A DNA stretch of 13,194 nucleotides from CAG-1000 sp964545285. Lineage in GTDB: Bacteria > Bacillota_I > Bacilli_A > RF39 > UBA660. A program made the translations under genes and the position numbers. The first letter of the stretch is position 1; each line of letters begins with the position of its first letter. The notes under the pieces were generated by a model, which worked only from the letters and a program-made list of their open reading frames with translations, was not told where the DNA came from and ran no database searches. The stretch covers positions 1 through 13,194 of the forward strand of contig CAZJEW010000031.1 in NCBI GenBank assembly GCA_964545285.1, in the 5' to 3' direction. Positions 1-6,773 of this stretch are shown here, piece after piece.

Positions 1-37
1 ACTCCTAAAACTTTATTAAATTAAAGTTTTTAGGAGT
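1..37 (-). terminator. Hairpin downstream of tRNA-Leu, probable terminator
   Basis: The arms at 1-15 (ACTCCTAAAACTTTA) and 22-37 are complementary apart from one extra T in the right arm, and enclose a 6-nt loop. The hairpin lies 15 nt past the 3' end of the minus-strand tRNA. The plus strand after the hairpin (TAGATTCC) has no T-run, so it more likely serves minus-strand transcription. The T-tract expected on that strand would lie outside the window, so it cannot be confirmed here. Confidence 0.55.
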
Positions 38-52
38 TAGATTCCTTATAAA

Positions 53-139
53 TGGTGCAAGAGAAGGGAATCGAACCCTCATGATATCACTACCACCGGA
101 TTTTGAGTCCGGCGCGTCTACCTGTTCCGCCACTCTTGC
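53..139 (-). tRNA. tRNA-Leu (anticodon CAA)
   Basis: Read on the minus strand, this is an 87-nt class II tRNA. A 7-bp acceptor stem pairs GCAAGAG (5') with CTCTTGC (3'), followed by discriminator A and an encoded CCA at 55-53. The D-loop region has the usual GGTAGAC. The anticodon stem CCGGA/TCCGG encloses the loop CTCAAAA, giving anticodon CAA, which reads UUG leucine codons. A long variable arm and a T-arm with the TTCGATT loop follow. The long variable arm and anticodon together identify leucine. It stands alone, divergent from the gene at 198, with its own promoter. Confidence 0.95.
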
Positions 140-150
140 ATAACAAGAAT

Positions 151-178
151 ATTATAGCATATATTTAAATAGAAACAA
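151..178 (-). promoter_or_regulatory. Sigma-A promoter of tRNA-Leu
   Basis: On the minus strand, a perfect TATAAT -10 (156-151) is preceded by TGC, making it an extended -10. A TTGTTT -35-like hexamer (178-173) lies 16 bp upstream. The -10 sits about 11 nt before the mature tRNA 5' end, which fits a short precursor leader. Confidence 0.75.
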
Positions 179-197
179 AATAATTTAAGGAGAAAAA

Positions 198-629
198 ATG
201 AAAAATAATGAAAATAATGATAATAAACAAGATGAAATAATAACTAAAATTATCGATGTAGATGATTTAAGTAATACATTTGATAAAGAAGATATTGAAA
301 GTAATTTAAAATATTCAATATTATGTTATATAGGTTTTTTATTTTTAATACCAATTATAAATAGAAAATACAAAAAATCTAAATATTTGTTATTTCATGT
401 AAATCAAGGATTTAATTTATTTGCATTAGAATTATTATTATTTGTAGTATTAGGATTTATTAATAATATTTTTATTGATTCATTAAAATCAGTACCTGTA
501 TGGTTAAGTTTTATTAATTTTGTATTTTATTTAATAATAGTTAGTCTATTGTTATTTGGTATAGTTAATTCAATTAATGGAAAAAGTAAAGAAATACCTA
601 TAATAGGTAAATATAGATTTATAAAGTGA
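198..629 (+). CDS. DUF4870-type (Tic20-like) small membrane protein
   Basis: The 143-aa protein has a polar, Asn/Asp/Glu-rich N-terminus (about residues 1-36) followed by three hydrophobic segments at about 39-55, 74-93 and 103-125. Between the first two is HVNQG (67-71), matching the HxNQG signature of DUF4870 proteins. The C-terminus IPIIGKYRFIK also fits the family's usual IPxIGxI ending, and the length is normal. Function of the family is not established, so no role is assigned beyond an inner-membrane protein. AAGGAG (187-192) lies 5 nt before the ATG. The gene ends in TGA with the family's typical tail, which shows TGA is a stop in this organism. A possible promoter (TTGCAT at 136, TATATT at 160) would overlap the divergent tRNA and is weak. 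sufC starts 49 nt downstream with its own -10. Confidence 0.75.
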   Translation: MKNNENNDNKQDEIITKIIDVDDLSNTFDKEDIESNLKYSILCYIGFLFLIPIINRKYKKSKYLLFHVNQGFNLFALELLLFVVLGFINNIFIDSLKSVPVWLSFINFVFYLIIVSLLLFGIVNSINGKSKEIPIIGKYRFIK

Positions 630-649
630 TTTTTCTATGTAATAAAATG

Positions 650-658
650 TGATATAAT
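650..658 (+). promoter_or_regulatory. Extended -10 promoter of sufCB
   Basis: TGATATAAT at 650-658 combines the TGN extension with a perfect TATAAT, 20 nt before the sufC ATG. The -35 position (about 630-635, TTTTTC) does not match consensus, as expected for a promoter relying on the extended -10. Confidence 0.55.
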
Positions 659-678
659 ATTTTCTGAAAGAGGAAAAT

Positions 679-1392
679 ATGTTAGAATTAAAAAATATAT
701 GTTTTGAAATAGATAATAAAAAAATATTAGATAATATAAATATTACTTTAAATAATGAAATATTTTATTGCTTGACTGGACCTAATGGTAGTGGAAAGTC
801 TACTCTTGCTAAAATAATTATGGGAATTGAAAAACCAACATCTGGAAATATTTTATTAAATGGAAAAGATATTACTAGTATGCCTATTAATGAAAGATTT
901 AATAATGGAATATCTTTTGCATTTCAACAACCTGTTTGTTTTAAAGGAATTACTGTTTATGATTTATTGACTATTGCTAAACATAAGGAGTTAACTAGAC
1001 ATGAAGCGTGTGATATTTTATCTAAAGTTGGATTATGTGCATTGGAATATATCGATCGTGAGGTAAATTCAACTTTGTCTGGTGGTGAAATAAAAAGGAT
1101 TGAAATAGCTACTATTATAGCCAGTAGCCCTAAAATAGCTATATTTGATGAACCTGAAGCAGGTATAGATTTATGGAGTTTTAATAGCTTAATAAAAGTT
1201 TTTAAAGAACTACAAACCAACTCTCAAGGTATTACTTTAGTTATATCTCATCAAGAAAAAATATTAAATATTGCTGAAGAAATTATTATTATGCAAGAAG
1301 GAAGCATTATAAAATGTAATAAAACAGATAAAATATTTTCATCATTATTTAAGAAAAGCAAATGCTGTAAAAGAGGTGTTATGAATGAATAA
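679..1392 (+). CDS. SufC, Fe-S cluster assembly ATPase
   Basis: SufC is the cytosolic ABC-type ATPase that drives conformational change of the SufB scaffold during Fe-S cluster assembly. All ABC motifs are visible in the 237-aa protein: Walker A GPNGSGKST (34-42), Q-loop FQQP (82-85), signature LSGGE (133-137), Walker B with D157/E158 and an H-loop His at 191. The D-loop region reads DEPEAGIDLWS, a SufC-type wording (DEPE/TSG-D) that separates it from transporter ATPases, and no transporter membrane gene is adjacent. The C-terminus carries a CC pair (229-230) of unknown meaning. AGAGG at 669-673 lies 5 nt before the ATG. The gene overlaps sufB by 8 nt, implying translational coupling. No sufS, sufU or sufD follows, so cysteine desulfurase must come from elsewhere. 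Confidence 0.93.
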   Translation: MLELKNICFEIDNKKILDNINITLNNEIFYCLTGPNGSGKSTLAKIIMGIEKPTSGNILLNGKDITSMPINERFNNGISFAFQQPVCFKGITVYDLLTIAKHKELTRHEACDILSKVGLCALEYIDREVNSTLSGGEIKRIEIATIIASSPKIAIFDEPEAGIDLWSFNSLIKVFKELQTNSQGITLVISHQEKILNIAEEIIIMQEGSIIKCNKTDKIFSSLFKKSKCCKRGVMNE

Positions 1393-2302
1393 TATTGATA
1401 AAGATCTTTTAAATGAAATTAATGCTCTTGAATATCAAGTAGCAGATGCATATAATATAAGAAAGAATGGTCAAGGTATTGAAAGAAAAGTCAATGAATA
1501 TATTAATATCGTTAGTAAAGAGAACAATAGTGGAATAGACATTTATGTAAAAGATGATACTATTTCAGGAATTATAGATATTCCAGTAATAATAACTGAA
1601 AGTGGAATGAAAGATATTGTATATAATGATTTTCATATTGGAAAGAACTCAAATGTAACTATTATTGCTGGATGTGGAATACATAATGAAATGCATAAAG
1701 ATAGCGAACATGATGGAATACATCGATTCTTTTTAGACGAAGGATCAAAGGTAAAATATATAGAAAATCATTATGCAGATGGTTTTGGAAATGGTAAAAA
1801 AATATTAAATCCAACCACTGAAGTTGTTATGAAGAAAGATTCCTATATGGTTATGAATACTACTCAAATAAAAGGTGTTGATAATGCTAAAAGAATAACT
1901 AAAGCTAAATTGGAAGATGGGGCTACATTAATAGTCAATGAAAAAATATTAACAAATAATAATCAAATTTCTAAAACTGAATTTAGTATAGAACTTAACG
2001 GAAAAAATTCTAGTACTCATATAGTGTCTAGATCTGTTGCAACTGATAAATCATATCAAGAATTTAAATCAAATTTACTTGGTGATAATGAATGTTATGG
2101 TCATGTTGAATGTGATGCAATAGTTAAAGATAATGCTTCTGTTAAATCAATACCAGAAATTTTTGCTAAAAATGTTAATGCAAGTTTAATACATGAAGCA
2201 ACTATAGGCAAAATAGCAGGAGAACAATTAATAAAACTTATGAGTCTTGGATTAACACCAAAAGAAGCTGAAGATATTATAATAAAGGGTTTTTTAAAGT
2301 AA
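1385..2302 (+). CDS. Short SufB-type Fe-S scaffold protein (SmsB-like)
   Basis: This 305-aa protein belongs to the SufB/SufD family, whose beta-helix core holds the nascent Fe-S cluster. It is much shorter than a classical SufB (about 470-495 aa) and lacks most of the N-terminal region. The C-terminal core is intact. C243, in HVECDA, aligns with the essential cysteine of E. coli SufB (C405), and E271, in HEATIGKI, aligns with its conserved glutamate (E434). The stretch CGIHNEMHKDSEHDGIHRF (97-115) is typical of the short archaeal and clostridial homologues. Since it retains the cysteine and is the only SufB/D gene here, it probably acts as a homodimer with SufC, as in the minimal SMS (SmsCB) system. 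Databases often label such proteins SufD. AGAGGTG (1372-1378) precedes the ATG, inside the 3' end of sufC. Confidence 0.9.
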   Translation: MNNIDKDLLNEINALEYQVADAYNIRKNGQGIERKVNEYINIVSKENNSGIDIYVKDDTISGIIDIPVIITESGMKDIVYNDFHIGKNSNVTIIAGCGIHNEMHKDSEHDGIHRFFLDEGSKVKYIENHYADGFGNGKKILNPTTEVVMKKDSYMVMNTTQIKGVDNAKRITKAKLEDGATLIVNEKILTNNNQISKTEFSIELNGKNSSTHIVSRSVATDKSYQEFKSNLLGDNECYGHVECDAIVKDNASVKSIPEIFAKNVNASLIHEATIGKIAGEQLIKLMSLGLTPKEAEDIIIKGFLK

Positions 2303-2321
2303 TAGAAATATTACTTTTTTT
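2296..2321 (+). terminator. Intrinsic terminator of sufCB
   Basis: AAAGTAAT (2296-2303) pairs with ATTACTTT (2310-2317) around a 6-nt loop, followed by an unbroken T-run to 2321. The sufB stop codon lies inside the left arm. Confidence 0.8.
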
Positions 2322-2329
2322 ATAAATAA

Positions 2330-2351
2330 AATACGTATTTTATTACGTATT
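2330..2351 (-). terminator. Hairpin terminator at the 3' end of prs
   Basis: AATACGTA (2330-2337) and TACGTATT (2344-2351) form a perfect 8-bp stem with a 6-nt loop, beginning at the prs stop codon. On the minus strand it is followed by TATTTATA, only moderately T-rich, so strength is uncertain. It lies back to back with the sufCB terminator. Confidence 0.6.
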
Positions 2352-3462
2352 ATTTAGTTAATTTTGATTTTGCTTCATCAACAAAGTTAGCAACTTCAGA
2401 TTTTTCATCAATAAGTGGAGCAATAGAATGATTATAATTCAAAGTACTAATTATTCTTGCAAGTAGTTCGCTACCATCTACTATTTCTAACCAAGGTTCT
2501 TTTTTAAACTCATCAGGAATATAAACGAAATTAGTTGTATATAGTTTTGTGAATTTTCCTTGCTTATAATATTCATTGAATTTTGAGATTCCTTTGACAA
2601 ATAGTGGAAATGTAATTATAAAATATACACTTTTAGCCCCCATTTTATTAAGCTCACTAGCAACATCTAATGCACTATCACCAGAAGAAATCATATCATC
2701 AACGACAATTACATCTTTTCCTTTTACTTCAGGTCCTGCATAATCATGAGATATAATAGCATTTTTCCCATCAATGACATTAGTGTAGTCTCTTTGCTTG
2801 TAAAATATTCCAAGAGGAGCTTTAAACACATTAGCATAAAATCTTGCTCTTTCAACAGCTCCAGTATCTGGACTTATTATGGTAAGGTTATTTATATCTA
2901 TATTATTTATTTCGTTTTTTAAAAATTGTTTTAATATTAAACCTGTAGGGTAAACATTTTCAAAAGAATTTAAAGGTAATGCATTTGTTATATTAGGGTC
3001 ATGAACATCTATAGTTAAAATAGTTTTAACTCCATAAAATGATTTTAATTCTTGTAAAGCACAAGCACAGTCAAGAGATTCTCTATTTTTTCTTCTATGT
3101 TGTCTAGAAGAATACAAAAGAGGCATTATTACAGTTATTTTTTCTGCATGATCACGAGTAGCTATTATTGCTCTTTCAATATCTCTAAAATGATCATCTG
3201 GACTATAATGATTTGTTAATCCATTTGGCATATCATATGTAAGAGAGTAGTTAGATACATCGCTTAAAATGTAAACATCTTGTCCTCTTACAGATTCTCC
3301 AATTTCAATTTTTCCTTCACCATTTCCAAATCTTGGCTGTTTAATAGGTATTATAAGTTCATGCTTGTTATGTCTTAATTTCTGTATTTTCTTTTCAATC
3401 ATTGAACCTCTATCAGCCATACTATTTAGCACTATTAATTTTAAATTATCATCACTATTCAT
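2350..3462 (-). CDS. Ribose-phosphate pyrophosphokinase (PRPP synthetase), divergent form
   Basis: The enzyme makes PRPP from ribose 5-phosphate and ATP for nucleotide, His/Trp and NAD synthesis in the cytosol. The 370-aa protein shows a PRPP-binding loop VVDDMISSGDS (253-263), the ATP-contacting segment YSSRQHRRKNRES (117-129, the counterpart of YxRQDRK), TIDVHD (150-155, the counterpart of TIDLHA) and SPDTGAVERAR (197-207, the counterpart of SPDxGGVxRA). It is longer than classical bacterial Prs (about 315 aa) and several motifs are altered: the loop has SSGD instead of DTAGT and the flexible loop has RQHRRKNR. It therefore belongs to a divergent Prs branch, and allosteric behaviour cannot be inferred. 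AGGTGA lies 5-6 nt before the ATG. It has a consensus promoter containing a dyad and diverges from the CofE-like gene. Confidence 0.88.
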   Translation of the reverse strand: MNSDDNLKLIVLNSMADRGSMIEKKIQKLRHNKHELIIPIKQPRFGNGEGKIEIGESVRGQDVYILSDVSNYSLTYDMPNGLTNHYSPDDHFRDIERAIIATRDHAEKITVIMPLLYSSRQHRRKNRESLDCACALQELKSFYGVKTILTIDVHDPNITNALPLNSFENVYPTGLILKQFLKNEINNIDINNLTIISPDTGAVERARFYANVFKAPLGIFYKQRDYTNVIDGKNAIISHDYAGPEVKGKDVIVVDDMISSGDSALDVASELNKMGAKSVYFIITFPLFVKGISKFNEYYKQGKFTKLYTTNFVYIPDEFKKEPWLEIVDGSELLARIISTLNYNHSIAPLIDEKSEVANFVDEAKSKLTK

Positions 3463-3480
3463 ATATTATCACCTAATTAT

Positions 3481-3509
3481 ATTATAAGTGTATTATTTAC
3501 ACTTGTCAA
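3481..3509 (-). promoter_or_regulatory. Consensus sigma-A promoter of prs
   Basis: On the minus strand, TTGACA (3509-3504) and TATAAT (3486-3481) are separated by exactly 17 bp, a perfect match to the sigma-A consensus. Transcription would begin near 3474, inside or just upstream of the Shine-Dalgarno sequence, so the leader is very short. Such a strong promoter would normally need a repressor to be modulated; see the dyad inside the spacer. Confidence 0.88.
3486..3504. promoter_or_regulatory. Candidate operator: perfect dyad in the prs promoter spacer
   Basis: AAGTGTA (3486-3492), 5 bp, then TACACTT (3498-3504) is a perfect 7-bp inverted repeat. It fills the -35/-10 spacer of the prs promoter almost exactly and shares its outer bases with both hexamers. 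This is the classic position of a repressor site that excludes RNA polymerase. It does not match the PurR box, CcpA cre or GlnR/TnrA box wording. The regulator is unknown and no regulator gene is visible nearby. It could also influence the divergent gene at 3562. Confidence 0.5.
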
Positions 3510-3561
3510 CAGATATTTATTTTTATTTTAAAATATGTTATTATTTAGTAGGAGAGTGTAT

Positions 3562-4749
3562 ATGAGAAATGTAGGAACTGTTGTTAGGGGAATAAGAACC
3601 CCAATTATTAAAGAAGGAGATAATTTATCGGAAATAGTAGTTGATTCATTATTAGAAGCATCTAAAAGTGAAAAATTTGATTTTGAAGATAAAGATGTAA
3701 TAGCAATTACTGAAGCAGTAGTTGGAATTAGTGAAGGTAACTTTGCAACATTAGATCAAATAGCAAAAGATATTAGAAATAAATTAAATACTGATCATTT
3801 AGGAATAGTATATCCAATATTATCAAGAAATAGATTTGCTGTATTACTATCAGCTATGGCAAGAAGTACTAAAAGAATCACTTTATTATCAAGTTATCCA
3901 AGCGATGAAGTAGGAAATGATATATTATATAGAGAAGACTTAGTTAAAAACAATGTTAATACATATAGTGATGTTATAACAGAAGAAGAATATGCTAAAA
4001 AATATAGTCATTTTAAACATATGTTTACAGGCGTAAATATGTATGAAGTGTATAAAGATTTAGTAGAAAAAGAAGGCTGTGAGTTTGAAATGGTATTTAG
4101 TAATAAACCAGAAACTATCTTAAATTATACAGATAAAGTTATTAATTGTGATATTCATACAAGAAAAGAAACTAAAGAAAGATTATTAAAACATGGTGCT
4201 AAAAAAGTATTAATGATGAGTGAAATACTAAATCAACCAGTAGATGGTAGTGGATACTCAGAGTATGGTTTACTTGGAAGCAATCGTTCAACTGCAGAAA
4301 AAGTTAAATTATTTCCAAGAACTGGTCAACAATTAGTTGAAAAAGTTCAAAAATTAATGAAAGAAAAAACTGGTAAAAATATAGAAGTAATGGTATATGG
4401 TGATGGTGCATTTAAGGATCCAGTAGGAAAAATATGGGAACTTGCTGATCCGGTAGTAAGTCCTGCTTATACTAAAGGTTTAGAAGGAAGCCCAAACGAA
4501 ATTAAACTTAAATATTTTTCAGAAAATCAATTTAAAGATTTGCATGGTGAAAAATTAAATGAAGCTATGAAAGAAGCTATAAGAGAGAAAGATAAAGAAC
4601 TTAAAGGAACAATGGAAACTCAAGGAACAACCCCTAGAAGGTATACAGATCTACTTGGAAGTTTATGTGATTTAACAAGTGGAAGCGGAGACAAAGGTAC
4701 ACCAGTAGTATTAATACAAAGATATTTTACTAATTATAGTAATGAGTAG
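3562..4749 (+). CDS. CofE-like gamma-glutamyl ligase (F420-0 ligase family)
   Basis: The protein matches the F420_ligase family (CofE, COG1478), enzymes that in methanogens and actinobacteria attach L-glutamate to coenzyme F420-0 using GTP. Visible hallmarks are GIRTPIIKEGD (10-20), near the N-terminus as in the nucleotide-binding site of the family, and YGDGAFKDPVGKIWELADPV (279-298). The 395-aa length is well above archaeal CofE (about 250 aa) but is usual for the Firmicutes branch. The upstream ATG at 3535 lacks a ribosome site, whereas GTAGGAGAG (3549-3555) sits 6 nt before the ATG at 3562, so I choose 3562. A weak -10 (TAAAAT, 3529-3534) has a TTGTCA 20 bp upstream that overlaps the prs -35. 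No other F420 gene is seen. The true acceptor is unknown; some bacterial homologues have been reported to act in folate polyglutamylation. Confidence 0.8.
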   Translation: MRNVGTVVRGIRTPIIKEGDNLSEIVVDSLLEASKSEKFDFEDKDVIAITEAVVGISEGNFATLDQIAKDIRNKLNTDHLGIVYPILSRNRFAVLLSAMARSTKRITLLSSYPSDEVGNDILYREDLVKNNVNTYSDVITEEEYAKKYSHFKHMFTGVNMYEVYKDLVEKEGCEFEMVFSNKPETILNYTDKVINCDIHTRKETKERLLKHGAKKVLMMSEILNQPVDGSGYSEYGLLGSNRSTAEKVKLFPRTGQQLVEKVQKLMKEKTGKNIEVMVYGDGAFKDPVGKIWELADPVVSPAYTKGLEGSPNEIKLKYFSENQFKDLHGEKLNEAMKEAIREKDKELKGTMETQGTTPRRYTDLLGSLCDLTSGSGDKGTPVVLIQRYFTNYSNE

Positions 4750-4771
4750 TTATTAACTAACTATTTTTTTT
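4745..4771 (+). terminator. Intrinsic terminator of the CofE-like gene
   Basis: TAGTTA (4747-4752) pairs with TAACTA (4758-4763) around a 5-nt loop. Two further pairs (A-U and G-U) extend the stem, and eight T follow at 4764-4771. The stop codon TAG is in the left arm. Confidence 0.75.
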
Positions 4772-4772
4772 G

Positions 4773-4781
4773 TGATAAAAT
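4773..4781 (+). promoter_or_regulatory. Extended -10 promoter of recX
   Basis: TGATAAAAT at 4773-4781 gives a TGN-extended -10 (TAAAAT, 5/6 match), 17 nt before the recX ATG. It begins right at the end of the preceding terminator T-run. No -35 match is visible, since that position falls within the upstream terminator. Confidence 0.5.
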
Positions 4782-4798
4782 ATTCATATGGAGAAAAT

Positions 4799-5539
4799 AT
4801 GGAAATAAATAAATTTAAAAAGATAGGTAAAAATAAGTATAAAGTTTTTTTAGATGATTCACAACTATTATTATATGAAGATATTATATTAAAATATAAT
4901 CTATTAATTAATAAAGATATTAGTATTGAATTAATAGATAAAATAATAGATGAGAATAGATATTATGAGTCTTATTATATTGCATTAAATTATATAGATA
5001 TTAAAATGAGAAATAAAAAAGAAATAAAAGACTATTTGAATAAAAAAGATTTTGATAAGAAATATATAGATTTTGCTATAAACAAACTAGATGGATTAGG
5101 ATTATTAAATTCTAATAAATATATAGAAGCATTTATAAATGATAAGATAAACTTATCTAACGATGGACCATATAAAATAAAAAGAAATTTACTAGAATTT
5201 GATTTTAATGAAGATGATGTTGATAAGTATTTAAATAATATTGATAAAAATGTTTGGAATGAAAAAATAGTTAAAATTATTAATAAAAAAACATCAATAA
5301 TGAAAAATAAAAGTTATTATATGATAATAAATAAAATAAAAAATGATTTATATAATCTTGGATATGATAAAGATATTATTGATAATAATTTATCTAATAT
5401 TAAATATGATAATTCTAATATAATAAAAGAATTTAATAAAATAAGTAACAAATATACTGATAAAAAAAAGATAATAAATTATTTACTTAGAAAAGGTTAT
5501 TCATATGAAGAAATTAATAATTGTTTTATAAATGAATAA
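4799..5539 (+). CDS. RecX, regulator of RecA
   Basis: RecX binds RecA filaments and modulates strand exchange and the SOS response. The 246-aa protein is built of the family's repeated three-helix units. The clearest is around 60-112, with ALNYIDIKMRNKKEIKDYL (62-80) followed by a KLDGLGLLNSNKYIEAF stretch (96-112), corresponding to the family pattern ALxYLxxRxRSxxELxxKL ... LxxxGLIDDxRFA. Further units follow at about 125-150 and 172-200, and a last partial unit at 220-245. The composition is extremely Lys/Asn/Ile-rich, in keeping with the AT-rich genome. An upstream in-frame GTG (4772) would overlap the preceding T-run and lacks a ribosome site, while GGAG (4790-4793) supports the ATG at 4799. 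recA is not in the window. It converges on prsA. Confidence 0.85.
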   Translation: MEINKFKKIGKNKYKVFLDDSQLLLYEDIILKYNLLINKDISIELIDKIIDENRYYESYYIALNYIDIKMRNKKEIKDYLNKKDFDKKYIDFAINKLDGLGLLNSNKYIEAFINDKINLSNDGPYKIKRNLLEFDFNEDDVDKYLNNIDKNVWNEKIVKIINKKTSIMKNKSYYMIINKIKNDLYNLGYDKDIIDNNLSNIKYDNSNIIKEFNKISNKYTDKKKIINYLLRKGYSYEEINNCFINE

Positions 5540-5540
5540 A

Positions 5541-5571
5541 AAAAATAACAAATTTAATATTTGTTATTTTT
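5541..5571. terminator. Bidirectional terminator between recX and prsA
   Basis: AAAAATAACAAAT (5541-5553) and ATTTGTTATTTTT (5559-5571) form a perfect 13-bp stem with a 5-nt loop. Five T end the plus strand of the stem, and eight consecutive A at 5538-5545 give the minus strand eight T. It serves both convergent genes and includes the prsA stop codon. Confidence 0.85.
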
Positions 5572-6532
5572 GATTCTTTTTTATGTAATCATTATATGAA
5601 CTTTCAAGTTCTGAATCTTTAAAAGTCATATTATTTTTTTCTCTTAATGCAATCATAGCAGTCATATAGAATGATGAATCAGATGCAATTTCTTTTCCGA
5701 CAGTTATTCTTATATCATCAGTTGCATCTTCAAGGGTTGGTTTATCATCTTGTGCTGTTTTATAAATAATATGATATCCATATGATGTTTTAACAGGAGA
5801 TGTTGAATAACTTCCAACTTCCAAATCTTTAGCAGCATTAATGAAATCATCATTATAATCGCCAGTGTTAAGTTTTCCAAGACTTCCACCTTTAGAAGCA
5901 GTACTATCATCTTTAGAATATTCTTTTGCTAATGAAGCAAAATCATCACCATTTTGTAACTTTGTAATAATTTCTTTTGCTTGATTTAGTGCATTTGTTT
6001 CTGCTTTTGATTTTTCATCATCAGACATATCATCAGTAGCATCACTAGTTATTAATATGTGACTTAATGTCATATCTCCAACAGTTTCAGTTTCATAATA
6101 TTCTTTAATTTGAGTATCAGTAACAGTTTCTTCTGCATAATCTTCAATCCATAAACTTCTTTTATAATTAAGTGAAATATATTCTTTATAGGCTTTCTCA
6201 TTAGCAAGACCATAATAATAATATACATAAGTATCTAAATCAGTATTATATTTTGTGGCTTGCTCTTTAGCAGCATTTACAGACTGTTTTATATAAGATG
6301 TTTCATCACTAGTAGTATCATATAATTTTTCTAATAAATATTTATCAATAAGATTAACTATGTTTTCAGCACCATAGTTTTCTTTTAATTTGTTATATAA
6401 ATCTTCAGCACTAATACCTCCCTCATCAAAAGTAACAATAGCATTTTCCCCATTATCTAGTTTTACGCCACCACATCCTGTGAGAAATAACACACAGACT
6501 ATTAATGATAATGTTTTAATAAAATTTTTCAT
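5564..6532 (-). CDS. PrsA-type lipoprotein foldase (parvulin peptidyl-prolyl isomerase)
   Basis: PrsA is a membrane-anchored extracytoplasmic foldase that helps secreted proteins fold after Sec export. The 322-aa protein starts with a lipoprotein signal: basic MKNFIK, a hydrophobic core and lipobox LTGC with the lipidated cysteine at 20, followed by GG. A SurA-N-like helical region covers about 35-150. A PpiC parvulin domain covers about 154-258, with LSHILI at its start, an FASLAKEYSKDDSTASKGG segment (198-216) and YGYHIIYK (251-258) at its end, as in family members. A helical C-terminal segment closes it. Length is normal for PrsA. AGGAGG (6542-6537) is 4 nt before the ATG. It is monocistronic, ends in the bidirectional terminator and diverges from the tiny membrane peptide genes. 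Confidence 0.9.
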   Translation of the reverse strand: MKNFIKTLSLIVCVLFLTGCGGVKLDNGENAIVTFDEGGISAEDLYNKLKENYGAENIVNLIDKYLLEKLYDTTSDETSYIKQSVNAAKEQATKYNTDLDTYVYYYYGLANEKAYKEYISLNYKRSLWIEDYAEETVTDTQIKEYYETETVGDMTLSHILITSDATDDMSDDEKSKAETNALNQAKEIITKLQNGDDFASLAKEYSKDDSTASKGGSLGKLNTGDYNDDFINAAKDLEVGSYSTSPVKTSYGYHIIYKTAQDDKPTLEDATDDIRITVGKEIASDSSFYMTAMIALREKNNMTFKDSELESSYNDYIKKNQK

Positions 6533-6552
6533 TTTTCCTCCTAACTCTTAAT

Positions 6553-6581
6553 ATTATAATAAATTGAGTTATAAAATACAA
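6553..6581 (-). promoter_or_regulatory. Probable sigma-A promoter of prsA
   Basis: On the minus strand, a perfect TATAAT (6558-6553) lies 20 nt upstream of the prsA ATG, with a partial -35 TTGTAT (6581-6576) at 17-bp spacing. The -10 is convincing and the -35 is weak. Confidence 0.5.
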
Positions 6582-6652
6582 GTAATTATCATACACAAAA
6601 AAGTGAAATTAACATAAATTAAAAGTGTAAAGATAAAAAGGAGGAATGTTTT

Positions 6653-6757
6653 ATGAATACAGGTTGTGGTTGTGGATGTGGAAAAGGTATTTCAGGAGCA
6701 GCTTTTGCTCTAGTGTTATTTATATTATTAGTAATCATATTAGGTGCTTTTATATAG
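6653..6757 (+). CDS. YjcZ-like (Tiny_TM_bacill) one-helix micropeptide, first copy
   Basis: The 34-residue product has a Gly/Cys head, NTGCGCGCGKG (2-12), and a single membrane helix from about 17 to 33 that includes FALVLFILLVIILG (18-31). This closely fits the tiny YjcZ-type peptides of Bacillus, whose signature is a Gly/Cys/Tyr-rich head followed by GFALIVVLFILLIIVG. Members are associated with sporulation but their molecular role is not known. A very strong AAGGAGGA (6638-6645) lies 7 nt before the ATG, and the next gene of the same type begins 16 nt downstream, which supports real translation. The three cysteines alternating with glycine could bind metal or form disulfides; this is inference. 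Confidence 0.8.
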   Translation: MNTGCGCGCGKGISGAAFALVLFILLVIILGAFI

Positions 6758-6773
6758 AATAGGGAGGTGTATT

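Noticed and set aside
627..629. TGA read as tryptophan (mycoplasma code)
   Set aside because: TGA here follows the family's normal C-terminus, tryptophans in other genes use TGG, and no long gene is interrupted by internal TGA.
957..1220. 87-codon open frame on the minus strand within sufC
   Set aside because: It is antisense to a complete, motif-rich ABC ATPase, has no ribosome site and encodes no recognisable domain; a shadow of the real gene.
3535..3561. Upstream ATG start for the CofE-like gene
   Set aside because: The nine extra residues do not fit the family N-terminus, and the strong GTAGGAGAG site lies between this ATG and the one at 3562.
4772..4798. GTG start for recX
   Set aside because: It falls at the end of the preceding terminator T-run and overlaps the likely -10; GGAG directs the ATG at 4799.
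5710..5910. 66-codon open frame overlapping prsA in another frame
   Set aside because: It lies inside the PpiC domain of prsA on the same strand, and its product is low-complexity Leu/Met/Ile.
6609..6637. Sigma-A promoter (TTAACA / GATAAA) for the micropeptides
   Set aside because: Its start point would fall inside the Shine-Dalgarno sequence, and the -10 matches only 4 of 6 positions.
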